Source: Sulfonitrofixus sp039714575
GTDB taxonomy: Bacteria; Campylobacterota; Campylobacteria; Campylobacterales; Sulfurimonadaceae
Length of the DNA: 47,578 nucleotides
Assembly (NCBI GenBank): GCA_039714575.1
Contig: JBDLJE010000009.1
Coordinates: forward strand, 1-47,578
Direction: 5' to 3'
Numbering within the stretch: the first letter of the stretch is position 1; each line of letters opens with the position of its first letter. The position numbers were made by a program, and so were the translations under genes. Of this stretch, positions 23,602 through 32,585 are shown one piece after another. The notes below the pieces were generated by a model. That model was not told the DNA's origin. It worked only from the letters and a program-made list of their open reading frames with translations, and searched no databases.

Positions 23602-23715
23602 GCATTAAATGTTTTAGGGCATCTCTAGTCGGGTATTGAATTTTACTTCTTTCTGCAGCGTTGAAAATTTTATGATTTTACAAGCTCATTGAACTGATCT
23701 TACGTAAAAAAGAGA

Positions 23716-24102
23716 CTAGGCTTTTATCATCTTTGAGCTGTCGATCTCAATGACCGTATGCACATTACCGCGCGGATTATAGTCAGCAACGATCTTCATA
23801 TATTTGGGCTTTAGCTTGCGCTCCAAAACATCATAGATCTCATTGGCGCTGTTTTCGTGCGAAACATGCTTGTCACGAAACGAGTTGATATAGAGTTTGA
23901 TCGCTTTTAACTCAACAACATATTCGTCGGGTGTATACTCCAGATAGATCGTTGCATAGTCAGGATAACCGCTGCGCGGGCAGAGGCACGAGAACTCCGG
24001 CAGCGTCATCTTTATGAGATAGTCGCGTTTGTGCTGATTGGGCCATATCTCAAGATCTTTTTCAACATCAAACTCGTTTACGATTTTTTCGCCATATTTC
24101 AT
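23716..24102 (-). CDS. queF: NADPH-dependent 7-cyano-7-deazaguanine reductase QueF
   Basis: This 128-residue tunnel-fold enzyme reduces preQ0 to preQ1 in queuosine biosynthesis. PEFSCLCPRSGYPDYATIYL contains the active-site cysteine and following Asp. The QueF signature is VVELKAIKLYINSFRDKHVSHE. This is the short, unimodular type. The ATG at 24102 was chosen because GAAGG lies seven bases upstream; an upstream in-frame start would add seven residues (YKRRFK). It follows the GGDEF-EAL gene after 30 bases. Confidence 0.94.
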   Translation of the reverse strand: MKYGEKIVNEFDVEKDLEIWPNQHKRDYLIKMTLPEFSCLCPRSGYPDYATIYLEYTPDEYVVELKAIKLYINSFRDKHVSHENSANEIYDVLERKLKPKYMKIVADYNPRGNVHTVIEIDSSKMIKA

Positions 24103-24132
24103 TTTAAACCTTCTTTTGTACATCTCTAATAA

Positions 24133-25551
24133 TCAATCAATTTTTTCCAGCTCTTCGAGTGATGCAATTTTACCCAGATAGTTGCCCTGAACGAAATCAA
24201 TACCGAGTGATGTTACGATCTTCTCTTGTGCTTTATCTTCGATCATGCGGATCCAGGTTCGCAGACCCAAGCCCTGTGCCACTACGTTTAACCCTTTTAC
24301 AATGTCTTGATACTCTTTCTCTTTAATATGTTTGCCGTACGTATTGTCATAGCGAAGGATATCGACCTTAAGATCTTTCAAAAAGGTCATACTGCTTTTA
24401 AAGGCACCAAAGTTGTCTATAGCGATAAATATACCGAGCCTTCTATAAGCTTGCAGCAGCTCGTTGTAGCGTTTAGGATGGTCATAATAGTCGTTTTCAC
24501 TCAAAATAAACATGATCCGTCCGCGTGCAGACTCATTGTTGCTAAGAAGTGTCAATGCTCTCTCTAAAAAGCTGTTATTGCGCACAGATGACGGCGAAAG
24601 TGCAAATGCCAGTATAAGGTTATGGGGAACATTTTCTGAGAGTTTGACCACTTTTTCCAAGATCATCTCATCATAAGTACGCGTCAGACCCAGACGATCG
24701 ATCACCGGCATAAATTTGTTTTGATGAATGATCTTGCCCTCATCGTTGATCAGTTTGACACTCGCCTCGAGCATACTGGCGACCTCTTTTTCATCAACGA
24801 TCTGAAACATCAAGGAGAAAGAGTGTTTTTGAACAGCCTGAATAACAGATGCTTCCAGCTTGGTCGGGTCGATCTCATCTTCGTCCAGGATCTGTTTGTT
24901 TGCCTGTTTTTCATCTGCCACGTCGAATAGACGCGTTATCAGCTGATCGATATCACGTGAATATTTTGTATCCACAATTGCCGATGTTATAGAGATCTCG
25001 ATCTCATCTATGGTTCTGTTTTGGAACTTCAGACACATCAGGTCGATCAGGTTTTGATACCTCTCTTTCGTACTTGGCAGACCGATAAGAAAGTCTGAAC
25101 CTTTGTAGTGGCCGATCGGAAAACGTTGGATCTCTTTCTCTTTTAAAAAGGTGCCGATCCAGTGACCGACCTCATAAAGCACCTTGTCCCCTTTTTTTAC
25201 CCCGTATCGACTGTTGATATCGGTAAGATTGCGGACAGAGACCAGAAGAATGGTATAGGGGCCTTTTTCGATCTGTTTTTCAAAATAATTTGTAAGATAT
25301 TCACGAGAGAACGTATGTGTGATCGGGTCTGTTATCCGCTCTTCCTGACCCTGGTAAAGCAGATAGAAAATATAGTAGATCATTACTGCAAAAGCTGAAA
25401 TAGCGATCACTAAAAAGAAAGCCGGTATCTCTCCTTCACCAAAGGAGAAAAAACTGAGCAATATAATAATAAAAAGAAGAAAGATAGGCAGGCCCATACG
25501 AAGGGCCAGTTTAAAACGGAGGGCTCGCTCTTTCTCTTCAGGCAGAAGCAT
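24133..25551 (-). CDS. Membrane protein with degenerate GGDEF and EAL domains
   Basis: This 472-residue protein has two transmembrane helices (about 15-32 and 40-66) with almost no periplasmic loop. A GGDEF-like domain (about 80-210) follows, whose active-site loop reads HYKGSDF instead of GGDEF. An EAL-like domain (about 225-465) reads EASVKL in place of EAL and IDNFG in place of DDFG. Both active sites are altered, so cyclic-di-GMP synthesis or breakdown is unlikely; ligand binding or a protein-protein role is more plausible. It lies 7 bases after gyrB and 30 before queF, so it is probably cotranscribed with them. Residue loss is seen; the function is inference. Confidence 0.8.
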   Translation of the reverse strand: MLLPEEKERALRFKLALRMGLPIFLLFIIILLSFFSFGEGEIPAFFLVIAISAFAVMIYYIFYLLYQGQEERITDPITHTFSREYLTNYFEKQIEKGPYTILLVSVRNLTDINSRYGVKKGDKVLYEVGHWIGTFLKEKEIQRFPIGHYKGSDFLIGLPSTKERYQNLIDLMCLKFQNRTIDEIEISITSAIVDTKYSRDIDQLITRLFDVADEKQANKQILDEDEIDPTKLEASVIQAVQKHSFSLMFQIVDEKEVASMLEASVKLINDEGKIIHQNKFMPVIDRLGLTRTYDEMILEKVVKLSENVPHNLILAFALSPSSVRNNSFLERALTLLSNNESARGRIMFILSENDYYDHPKRYNELLQAYRRLGIFIAIDNFGAFKSSMTFLKDLKVDILRYDNTYGKHIKEKEYQDIVKGLNVVAQGLGLRTWIRMIEDKAQEKIVTSLGIDFVQGNYLGKIASLEELEKID

Positions 25552-25558
25552 CTAAGAC

Positions 25559-27874
25559 CTAAACGTCCAGGTGTTTTACATCTTTGGCGTGTGTTTCGAT
25601 GTAATTACGGCGCGGCTCGACCTCGTCACCCATAAAGAGTGTAAAGGCGTCACTTGCCGCTTCCGCATCTTCGATGTTAACACGCAGAAGAACACGGTTT
25701 TCAGGTGTCATCGTTGTCTCCCAAAGCTGCTCAGGGTTCATCTCACCAAGACCTTTGTAGCGCTGGATATAAGAGCCTTTTCTTGCATACTCTTTGACCT
25801 CTTCGAGTATCTCGATGATGTCACCCTCTAAGGCAACATCCCACTCATTGATCTTCTCGTAAACATACATCGCTTCAGTAAAATGCGGTGCCGAGAAAAG
25901 ATCATCATTGACTTTCAACTCTTCCATACCGTCCTCTGTCTGTACAAAGAGATGGATCTCTTCATCTGTTACGATTTTGGAGAGAACATTGTTGCCGCGG
26001 CTACTTAAGAAGCTCTCGATCTCTGACATCAATTTGTCACCGTTGAAGCCAATAATATCCGGATTTTCGATAAAGTGACGAATTAGAGAGACAAGGGCAT
26101 AACGGCGCTCTAGAGCGTTCAGTGAACCCTGATAGTGGTCTACCATCTTAAAGAAAGAGACCAGGTCGTTGTGACCGACACCCTCAACATCAAGTGACTC
26201 TATACCGTTATCGATCAAAAAGGTGTTCATCTCAAGATCATCTTTAAAGTAGATCTCTTTTTTACCTTTTTTATAACGGTAAAGCGGCGGCTGTGCAAGG
26301 TAGAGATAGCCATTTTCAACGATCTTTGGCAGGTAACGGAAGAAGAATGTCAAAAGCAGTGTCTGAATGTGAGAACCATCGACGTCGGCATCGGTCATGA
26401 TGATGACTTTATGATAACGGATCTTCTCTTCGTTGAACTCTTCACCGATACCGCAGCCAAGTGCCGTGATCATGTTGGTGATCTCTTCTGATTTTAAGAT
26501 CTTGTCCAGACGTGCTTTTTCAACGTTCAGGATCTTACCTTTAAGCGGCAGGATCGCCTGGAAAACACGGTCACGCCCCTGCTTGGCAGAACCGCCCGCA
26601 GAGTCCCCTTCCACCAGGTAGATCTCAGAGATCGTCGCATCTTTGCTTTGACAATCTGCCAGTTTACCCGGAAGTGTTCCGACACTCATCGAGTCTTTAC
26701 GACGTGTAAGGTCACGGGCTTTTTTCGCCGCTTCACGCCCTTTGGCTGCTAAAAGTGCTTTTTGAACGATCGCTCTTGCTTCGTTAGGGTTCTCTTCAAA
26801 ATACTTACCGAGTTTCTCATAGGTTAGTTTTTGTACCAATGGACGAACATAGGTGTTACCCAGTTTACCCTTGGTCTGACCCTCAAACTGAGGTTCAGGA
26901 ACGCGTACAGAGACGATACAGATCATTCCCTCTTTAACATCATCACCAGAGATAGAGACATCTTTCTCTTTAGCATTTCCGTTGTTTTTGTTATACGTCG
27001 AGATAACACGTGTCAAACCGGCACGAAAACCTGCTTCGTGTGTACCGCCGTTTGGTGTGCGGATGTTATTGACAAAAGAGTAAAGTTTCTCTTCATATGC
27101 TTCGTTATACATAAAGGCGATATCGACTTCAATATCTTCGATCTTGTCACTGTAGCTGTATGGTGAAGCGACCTGCTCACGTTTGTTGAGATCTTGAACG
27201 TATTGAAGAATACCGCCTTCAAAATGGTAGGTCTCTTCGGTATCTGTTCGCTCATCATTAAAGACTATCTTGATCTGCGGGTTAAGGTAGGCAAGCTCTT
27301 TAAAACGTTTAGCAAGATACTCATACTCAAAAGTGATCGTCTCGGTAAAGATCGTCGGATCGGCTTTAAACTCGATCGTTGTTCCGTGTTTACGTGTTTT
27401 ACCTGTAACTGCAAGGGCCTCTGTAGGAATACCCTCTTTAAAGTTCTGCTCATGGACCTCGCCGCCACGGTGAATGGTCATCTTAAGATCACCCGAGAGT
27501 GCATTTACAACAGAGACACCAACCCCATGAAGACCGCCGGAGACTTTATAGGTGTCTTTGTCAAACTTACCACCGGCATGGAGTACAGTAAGAACAACAG
27601 TTGCTGCAGAGACGTTCTCAGTCGGGTGCATGTCAGTAGGAATACCGCGGCCGTTATCAGAGACCTTACAGGTCCCCTCTTTGGTCAATGTTACCTGGAT
27701 CGTATCACAGTGTCCGGCCATCGCCTCATCGATCGAGTTGTCAATGACTTCGTAGACAAGGTGGTGTAGACCGCGGTGACCTGTGTCACCAATATACATT
27801 CCCGGACGTTTTCGTACTGCTTCCAGTCCTTTAAGGACCTTGATATTACTTGCACCGTAATTCTGTTCTGCCAT
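25559..27874 (-). CDS. gyrB: DNA gyrase subunit B
   Basis: This 771-residue ATPase subunit of DNA gyrase introduces negative supercoils with GyrA. The GHKL ATP site shows EVIDNSIDEAMAGHC, DNGRGIPTDMHP and GGLHGVGVSVVNALSG. The TOPRIM domain has LVEGDSAGGSAKQGRDR and IMTDADVDGSHI. The C-terminal GyrA-contact region ends QRYKGLGEMNPEQLWETTM. GGAG lies 8 bases before the ATG. Order dnaA-dnaN-gyrB is the standard origin arrangement in this class, with gyrB separated from dnaN by 172 bases that show no gene. Confidence 0.99.
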   Translation of the reverse strand: MAEQNYGASNIKVLKGLEAVRKRPGMYIGDTGHRGLHHLVYEVIDNSIDEAMAGHCDTIQVTLTKEGTCKVSDNGRGIPTDMHPTENVSAATVVLTVLHAGGKFDKDTYKVSGGLHGVGVSVVNALSGDLKMTIHRGGEVHEQNFKEGIPTEALAVTGKTRKHGTTIEFKADPTIFTETITFEYEYLAKRFKELAYLNPQIKIVFNDERTDTEETYHFEGGILQYVQDLNKREQVASPYSYSDKIEDIEVDIAFMYNEAYEEKLYSFVNNIRTPNGGTHEAGFRAGLTRVISTYNKNNGNAKEKDVSISGDDVKEGMICIVSVRVPEPQFEGQTKGKLGNTYVRPLVQKLTYEKLGKYFEENPNEARAIVQKALLAAKGREAAKKARDLTRRKDSMSVGTLPGKLADCQSKDATISEIYLVEGDSAGGSAKQGRDRVFQAILPLKGKILNVEKARLDKILKSEEITNMITALGCGIGEEFNEEKIRYHKVIIMTDADVDGSHIQTLLLTFFFRYLPKIVENGYLYLAQPPLYRYKKGKKEIYFKDDLEMNTFLIDNGIESLDVEGVGHNDLVSFFKMVDHYQGSLNALERRYALVSLIRHFIENPDIIGFNGDKLMSEIESFLSSRGNNVLSKIVTDEEIHLFVQTEDGMEELKVNDDLFSAPHFTEAMYVYEKINEWDVALEGDIIEILEEVKEYARKGSYIQRYKGLGEMNPEQLWETTMTPENRVLLRVNIEDAEAASDAFTLFMGDEVEPRRNYIETHAKDVKHLDV

Positions 27875-28046
27875 GCCTGCTCCAATGTTTTTCGATATTT
27901 AGTTGTTATTTACGAAAAATTTGCTCTTATACTAGCGGATAGTTGCCTAAAAAGCGATTAAATAGTCATTTTGATGTTTATGTTGAAATCAGAATAAAAT
28001 GGATCAGAGAGTGATTAAGCAGTTTTTACTGCGAAATCGGAAGAAA

Positions 28047-29114
28047 TTAGATAACGATTGGCATAACTATTGTCTTAAAATTTTGATCTTCCAGGACAAA
28101 AGGCATATTCGGTTCGTTCAAGCCGATAATAAATTCACTGTTTTTAGTCTGTCCTATAAAGTCCAGAATATAACGACTGTTTACTGCGAGCATAAAAGGC
28201 GTCTCAAATCCTGCCGGGAATTCGATCTCCGTCTTTGCTTCAATATTGTCATCGCTCAGTGATTCAAACCCGATAGCATTTTGGGTGAACGTTACTTTCA
28301 GATCATTAGAGATGGTTGTGATCTGTTTAACAGCATCGATCATCTGCGCCTTTGGCAAGCTCAATGTTTTAGAGATCTCTTTGGGAATAATACGGGTGTA
28401 GTCAGGGAACTTACCGTTGATCAGTTTTGTAAAGAAAAGATATTGATCGGATTTGATGATCAGGTAGGTTTCATCATAGAAGATCTCAATATTATTAAAA
28501 AAGAGTTTTTGGATCTCAATGATCGCTTTTTTAGGAACGATGATGGAGAGTTCGGTCTCATTTGTATTGGTAACTTTCACGATAGCCAGACGTCGTGTAT
28601 CAGTAGAGACAAAATTAATGCCGTCATTTTTAATATCGATCAAGGCGCCGTTAAGTTCAAACTTTGGATTATTGGTGTCTGTCGAGGGTGTTATTTTTTT
28701 AAGGGATTCGATCAACAGATGGGAATCTATCTGAATTCGAGGCTTATTAGTGTAGTCAGGAAATGAGGGGAACTCATTAGAGTTAAATGTAGGCAGTTTA
28801 AAGTTTGAACGCCCTTGTTGGATATGGAGTGTATTTTGAACAGTCTCCAATACAATTTCGCTCTCTTTTAAGATACGGATAATATCCAACAGTTTTTTAC
28901 CGTTGGCAGTGATCGATCCGCTCATCTCAACAGAGACCTGGTCACTCTCTATAACAAGACCTACTTCATAGTCGGTAGCTTTAACGACCAGTTTTTTACC
29001 TTGGACTTCGAATGAGACATGAGAGGTGATCTGAGATGTATCTTTTTTTTCAAGAAAAGGTTGTACATGTATGAGCATATTTTCAAGTACAGATTTGGCA
29101 ATAGCGATTCTCAT
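28047..29114 (-). CDS. dnaN: DNA polymerase III sliding clamp (beta subunit)
   Basis: This 355-residue protein forms a ring-shaped dimer that tethers DNA polymerase III to DNA. The three clamp domains are visible as repeated folds. The first is RIAIAKSVLENMLIHVQPFL, with ISSHVSFEV-type strands and SGSITANGKKLLDIIRIL. The third ends with DFIGQTKNSEFIIGLNEPNMPFVLEDQN...IVMPIVI, the conserved peptide-binding pocket with terminal M-P motif. AAAAGGA lies eight bases before the ATG. The 238-base gap to dnaA holds a second DnaA-box cluster, and dnaN may have its own promoter there. Confidence 0.98.
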   Translation of the reverse strand: MRIAIAKSVLENMLIHVQPFLEKKDTSQITSHVSFEVQGKKLVVKATDYEVGLVIESDQVSVEMSGSITANGKKLLDIIRILKESEIVLETVQNTLHIQQGRSNFKLPTFNSNEFPSFPDYTNKPRIQIDSHLLIESLKKITPSTDTNNPKFELNGALIDIKNDGINFVSTDTRRLAIVKVTNTNETELSIIVPKKAIIEIQKLFFNNIEIFYDETYLIIKSDQYLFFTKLINGKFPDYTRIIPKEISKTLSLPKAQMIDAVKQITTISNDLKVTFTQNAIGFESLSDDNIEAKTEIEFPAGFETPFMLAVNSRYILDFIGQTKNSEFIIGLNEPNMPFVLEDQNFKTIVMPIVI

Positions 29115-29213
29115 CGAAATTCCTTTTTATATAATAAAATTTTAGTAATAGTAATATACCCCTGTGTAAAGGTGAAAACTACTGGCCAAGCCCGACAGAT
29201 GGTGCTTGTTTGA

Positions 29214-29300
29214 TGTGAATAAGCTATAAGAGTTAATTCACATCTGTTCACGTGCTAGATTATATCTTTTTTTTTATACAGTTCCAACAATAAAAAACGT
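29214..29300. other. oriC2: DnaA boxes and AT-rich region between dnaA and dnaN
   Basis: DnaA-box-like sites are TGTGAATAA (29214-29222, perfect), TAATTCACA (29234-29242) and CTGTTCACG (29244-29252). An AT-rich run of about 45 bases (ATTATATC then nine T residues; AATAAAAAACG) follows toward dnaA, a candidate unwinding element. In Helicobacter pylori the unwound sub-origin lies downstream of dnaA, and here the layout is the same. Function is inferred. Confidence 0.6.
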
Positions 29301-29352
29301 GTATTTAAAAATAAAGGCAAGAATCAGCATATTTATAACGCTGTTGTCTATC

Positions 29353-30672
29353 TTATTGCTGAATAGAGGTCGTTATTTTATTGGTCAGTTCATCGATCTT
29401 TACTTTAAAGTCCTCATCATTTTTAAGCAGCTCGTTGATCTTTTTCATAGTGTGGCTGACAGCGGTATGATCTTTCATCCCAAAATATTTGGCAAGTTCC
29501 GGCATTGACATCGGGGTGAGTTCACGAGCAAGATAGATAGCAATACGGCGTGTATAGACGATGTTCCTGCTACGGTTTTTAGACTTTATCTCTGAGGGTT
29601 TGACGTTGAGCTCTTTTGCTACTGTTGTCATGATAAAGTCGATAGAGATGTTGTCGCGTTTTTCCTGAAGGGTCTCTTTGAGGACATTTTGTGCAAATTC
29701 GATGGTGATAGGCTGGTGCATCAGCTGTGCATAGGCGTGCAGCTTGGAGAGAATACCCTCTATTTCACGAACATTGCTCTCAATAATGGTTGCGATGTAC
29801 TTAATAACATCACCATCGATATTGATACGGTTTATTTCGCACTTTTTCTGGATAATAGCGATCTTAGTCTCTAGCTCCGGCGGTTGAATGTCAGCGACCA
29901 GACCCCACTCAAAACGGCTTTTAAGACGGTCTTCAAGTCCGGCGATCTGTTTAGGTTTTTTGTCGGCGGTCATAATGATCTGTTTATGCTCGTTGCGCAG
30001 AGCCTCGAAGGTGTGGAAAAACTCCTCCTGGGTCTGAACCTTGTTGCTTAGAAACTGGATGTCATCGATAAGCAGTACATCACATTTACGGTATTTGTCT
30101 TTAAAACGGTCCATCGTCTTGTTGCGCATATGTGAGGTGAAGTCATTTAAAAACTGCTCGACAGAGGTGTAGATAACACTTTTCCCCTGGTGCTGAAGCA
30201 CATTGCCGACGGCCTGCATAAGGTGGGTCTTGCCTAAACCGACACCCCCATAGATAAAAAGCGGGTTGTACAGCTCACCGGGTTTTTCACTGACACTTTT
30301 AGCGGCAGAGTAGGCAAACTGGTTGGATGAACCGGCAACATAGTTCTCAAAGGTATATGATGGGTTTAGCAGAGAGTGCTGCGTTTTTTCAGGGTTGGCA
30401 GGTGTTTTGGTCGCAGCTTTTCCCTTTTTAGTTGATTTGAGTTCAATACTGACCAAGGTCTTGGTTCCTGTTTTGACTTCAAAGAGATGGGCGATCTTGT
30501 CAGAAAATTTGCGTTTGATGTAATTGACGATCAAAGCATTAGGCGCATGATATACAGCATAATTGCTTTTGGACTGGGATGTTGAAAAATTAAGTTGTTT
30601 AATATAGCGATTGTAATCGACCTCAGATATCTCATCTTTGAGTTTCAGTAAGATCTCTTGACCGATATTCAT
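29353..30672 (-). CDS. dnaA: Chromosomal replication initiator protein DnaA
   Basis: This 439-residue AAA+ initiator has an N-terminal domain I (about 1-75), linker, AAA+ core and DNA-binding domain IV. Walker A is YGGVGLGKTHLMQAV (about 141-155), Walker B is VLLIDDIQFL, sensor I MTADKKP and box VII region LKSRFEWGLV follow. The helix-turn-helix signature is ELAKYFGMKDHTAVSHTMKKI near the end; Campylobacterota have K/MKDHTAVSH where E. coli has GRDHTTVLH. It binds the TGTGAATAA boxes beside its gene. One perfect box (30712-30720) overlaps the expected -35 region of its promoter (-10 TATATT at 30691-30696), consistent with autorepression. Confidence 0.99.
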   Translation of the reverse strand: MNIGQEILLKLKDEISEVDYNRYIKQLNFSTSQSKSNYAVYHAPNALIVNYIKRKFSDKIAHLFEVKTGTKTLVSIELKSTKKGKAATKTPANPEKTQHSLLNPSYTFENYVAGSSNQFAYSAAKSVSEKPGELYNPLFIYGGVGLGKTHLMQAVGNVLQHQGKSVIYTSVEQFLNDFTSHMRNKTMDRFKDKYRKCDVLLIDDIQFLSNKVQTQEEFFHTFEALRNEHKQIIMTADKKPKQIAGLEDRLKSRFEWGLVADIQPPELETKIAIIQKKCEINRINIDGDVIKYIATIIESNVREIEGILSKLHAYAQLMHQPITIEFAQNVLKETLQEKRDNISIDFIMTTVAKELNVKPSEIKSKNRSRNIVYTRRIAIYLARELTPMSMPELAKYFGMKDHTAVSHTMKKINELLKNDEDFKVKIDELTNKITTSIQQ

Positions 30673-30890
30673 AAATAGCCTTTTTTTCGTAATATAGCAT
30701 CAATTATTGCGTTATTCACATCTAAATTCCCAGAAAGCGTTCCTGTGAATAGTCGGTGAAATTGTATGTGAATAATACACTACTTTTCCTATATTGTGGT
30801 AAAATTGACATGTGAATAAAAGTTATTCACATTGTGAATAAGTTGCAGTTGTGAAAAATTTAGAGTAATAATCACTTTTAAAGTTGGCAG
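30673..30890. other. oriC1: chromosomal origin region between dnaA and ruvC
   Basis: In 150 bases there are seven DnaA boxes. TTATTCACA is at 30712-30720 and 30823-30831. Reverse-oriented TGTGAATAA is at 30767-30775, 30811-30819 and 30833-30841, with variants TGTGAATAG at 30744-30752 and TGTGAAAAA at 30850-30858. The last four sit within 48 bases. The ruvC-dnaA interval is oriC1 in H. pylori. The region also carries divergent promoters for dnaA (TATATT, 30691-30696) and ruvC (TAAAAT, 30800-30805). Gene strand switches here. Confidence 0.85.
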
Positions 30891-31379
30891 ATGATAAAAA
30901 TTTTAGGCATTGATCCCGGTACTCGTAATATGGGGTATGCAGTTATTTCGCTGGACAGAGGTAAGATCGCTTTGGTCGAGGCGGGTCTTATCAAGATGAA
31001 ACAGGACGATCTTCAGTTTCAGATACCGCAGATGGTCGAGGGGCTGGATCAGATCTTTTCAAAACACTCTATCGATGAGGTCGCAATGGAAAATATCTTT
31101 TATGCCCATAACCCTCAGACTGTTTTGAAGCTGGCACAGTTTCGCGGGGCCATAATGTTGAAATTGCTGCAGGAGTTCGGGCAGTTCGCGGAGTACACGC
31201 CTCTGCAGGTCAAACGGGCTTTGACCGGCAAGGCAAAGGCGGGTAAAGAGCAGGTCGCCTTTATGGTACAGCGGCTTTTGGGGATCAAAAAAGAGATTAG
31301 ACCTCTGGACATCTCTGATGCGATGGCAGTCGCGATCACCCATTCCCAACGGGTAAAACTTGAGAAAAAACAGGGTTAA
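30891..31379 (+). CDS. ruvC: Holliday junction resolvase RuvC
   Basis: This 162-residue endonuclease cuts Holliday junctions with RuvAB. The four acidic catalytic residues are in place: Asp8 (ILGIDPGTRNMGYA), Glu67 (VAMENIF), Asp140 and Asp143 (RPLDISDAMAVAITH), at the same spacing as E. coli D7, E66, D138, D141. It is the first gene to the right of the origin on the plus strand. A small secreted-protein gene starts 2 bases after its stop. Confidence 0.97.
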   Translation: MIKILGIDPGTRNMGYAVISLDRGKIALVEAGLIKMKQDDLQFQIPQMVEGLDQIFSKHSIDEVAMENIFYAHNPQTVLKLAQFRGAIMLKLLQEFGQFAEYTPLQVKRALTGKAKAGKEQVAFMVQRLLGIKKEIRPLDISDAMAVAITHSQRVKLEKKQG

Positions 31380-31381
31380 CA

Positions 31382-31744
31382 GTGTTTATTAGACTTTTTT
31401 TTCTAACGCTGACATGCATACATCTATCGGCAGGGTCTGAAGAGAGAGGCGCGGTATTTCAAGCGGTTGGTAATGAGCCGGGCTGGGCATTGAAGATTAT
31501 GAGCGATAAAAAGGTGCTTTTTTTGACAAACAGCGGGGAGACTAAAACGTATTTTGAGATAACAGAGAAACTTTCCGATCACAGTTCCACAGAGTATAAG
31601 ACGCACTCGCAAAACAATCTCTTGTATATTCGTATTGAAAATCGACGTTGTCAGGATACGATGGCGGAGAAGAGATATGAATCTACTGTCTATATAAACT
31701 TTGACGGGGTCAATATGAAGGGGTGCGGTGAAGCACTTTTTTGA
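31382..31744 (+). CDS. Small secreted NEPGW-motif protein (COG3650-like)
   Basis: This 120-residue protein has an N-terminal signal (about 1-17, FIRLFFLTLTCIHLSAG). FQAVGNEPGWALKI follows, then CQDTMAEKRYESTVYINFDGVNMKGCGEALF. The NEPGW...C.D.M....Y..TV.....GCG pattern recurs in small envelope proteins of proteobacteria grouped as COG3650, whose function is not established. The two cysteines (CQD and GCG) could form a disulfide. The start is GTG, two bases after the ruvC stop, with AGGG ahead, so it is probably translationally coupled to ruvC. Confidence 0.65.
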   Translation: MFIRLFFLTLTCIHLSAGSEERGAVFQAVGNEPGWALKIMSDKKVLFLTNSGETKTYFEITEKLSDHSSTEYKTHSQNNLLYIRIENRRCQDTMAEKRYESTVYINFDGVNMKGCGEALF

Positions 31745-31784
31745 TCTTGGCTTTATGAACTATAGAATTTTCAAGCTAACATAG

Positions 31785-31790
31785 TATAAT
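31785..31790 (+). promoter_or_regulatory. -10 element of the small lipoprotein gene
   Basis: TATAAT in context ATAGTATAATTATC lies 35 bases before the ATG at 31825, suggesting a separate promoter from ruvC. Confidence 0.5.
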
Positions 31791-31824
31791 TATCAATATA
31801 CAGAGCTAAAAAGAGATTATAAAA

Positions 31825-32046
31825 ATGAAAATATATATACTGATTCCCCTGCTTTTGTTGATGACGGGTTGTTCCGGCATTAGTGTCAATGCATCTAACT
31901 GTGATGAGATCATGCGTAATGATCCAAATACGATGAACATTCCGCAAGAGTGTCGTGACTATAAAGAAGAGGATGCAGACAAGTCGACGTATCCTCCCGG
32001 ACAGAGACCGGGTGAGGTCGATCCGGATTTCCAGATCGGCAAATAG
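31825..32046 (+). CDS. Small lipoprotein, function unknown
   Basis: This 73-residue protein has a type II signal peptide and lipobox (KIYILIPLLLLMTGC, Cys16 as lipidation site). The mature part of about 57 residues is hydrophilic and acidic (NCDEIMRNDPNTMNIPQECRDYKEEDADK) with two further cysteines, ending in a Pro/Gly-rich stretch (YPPGQRPGEVDPDFQIGK). No known domain was recognised. It would be anchored in the inner or outer membrane. It precedes the MOSC gene by 5 bases. Confidence 0.7.
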   Translation: MKIYILIPLLLLMTGCSGISVNASNCDEIMRNDPNTMNIPQECRDYKEEDADKSTYPPGQRPGEVDPDFQIGK

Positions 32047-32051
32047 GGGTA

Positions 32052-32585
32052 TTGAACTACCCGGTTAAGATACACCGTCTTTTCAGCTCACCGCAACACA
32101 ACTACTTTACCCGCCCCAAGTTTGAGGCAGGAGATGCTCCGACAACTGCTCATCAAAAACTTTGTTTTAAAGTTGGCCGGGGAATAGAAGGCGACCGTTT
32201 TGAATGCGGTCGCTACCCCATTACCTTTTTCTCTTTAGAGGTTGCAGAGTTGATGGAAAAAGAGTTCGCCAAAGAGATCGATCTTGAAGATTTTAGACGA
32301 AACATCATCATCTCCGGTGTCAATCTCTGTGAGCTGATAGGAGAGCGTTTTAAAGTCGGGAGCGTAACTTTTGAAGGGATGGCGCACTGTAACCCCTGCA
32401 CATGGATGAACGCCGTGATCGGTAAAGGCGCCTACGCTTTGATGAAGGGTCGAGGCGGGCTTCGTGCCAAGGTGGTTGAGGGCGGTGAGATCGAACTTGG
32501 CGAGACGGTGCTTCAAAGTGATACAATACTTACTAAAGATGCTGAAACCCCAATGACGATAAGTCGACTTCCAAAAGGATTATGA
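32052..32585 (+). CDS. MOSC-domain protein
   Basis: This 177-residue protein carries a MOSC (MoCo sulfurase C-terminal) fold: GIEGDRF near residues 57-63, FRRNIIISGVNLCELIGERFKVG (about 95-117), and AHCNPCTWMNAVIGKGAYALMKGRGGLRAKVVEGGEIELGE with the conserved Cys. MOSC proteins bind sulfur or molybdenum-cofactor-linked ligands, but this single-domain type has no defined reaction. The start is TTG (32052) with GGGG very close upstream, which makes the exact start uncertain. It overlaps dgt by 4 bases. Confidence 0.8.
   Translation: MNYPVKIHRLFSSPQHNYFTRPKFEAGDAPTTAHQKLCFKVGRGIEGDRFECGRYPITFFSLEVAELMEKEFAKEIDLEDFRRNIIISGVNLCELIGERFKVGSVTFEGMAHCNPCTWMNAVIGKGAYALMKGRGGLRAKVVEGGEIELGETVLQSDTILTKDAETPMTISRLPKGL

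Noticed and set aside
28019..28032. GCAGT-TTTT-ACTGC hairpin after dnaN as terminator
   Set aside because: The stem is only 5 bp and no T-tract follows on the minus strand; dnaN and gyrB may still be cotranscribed.
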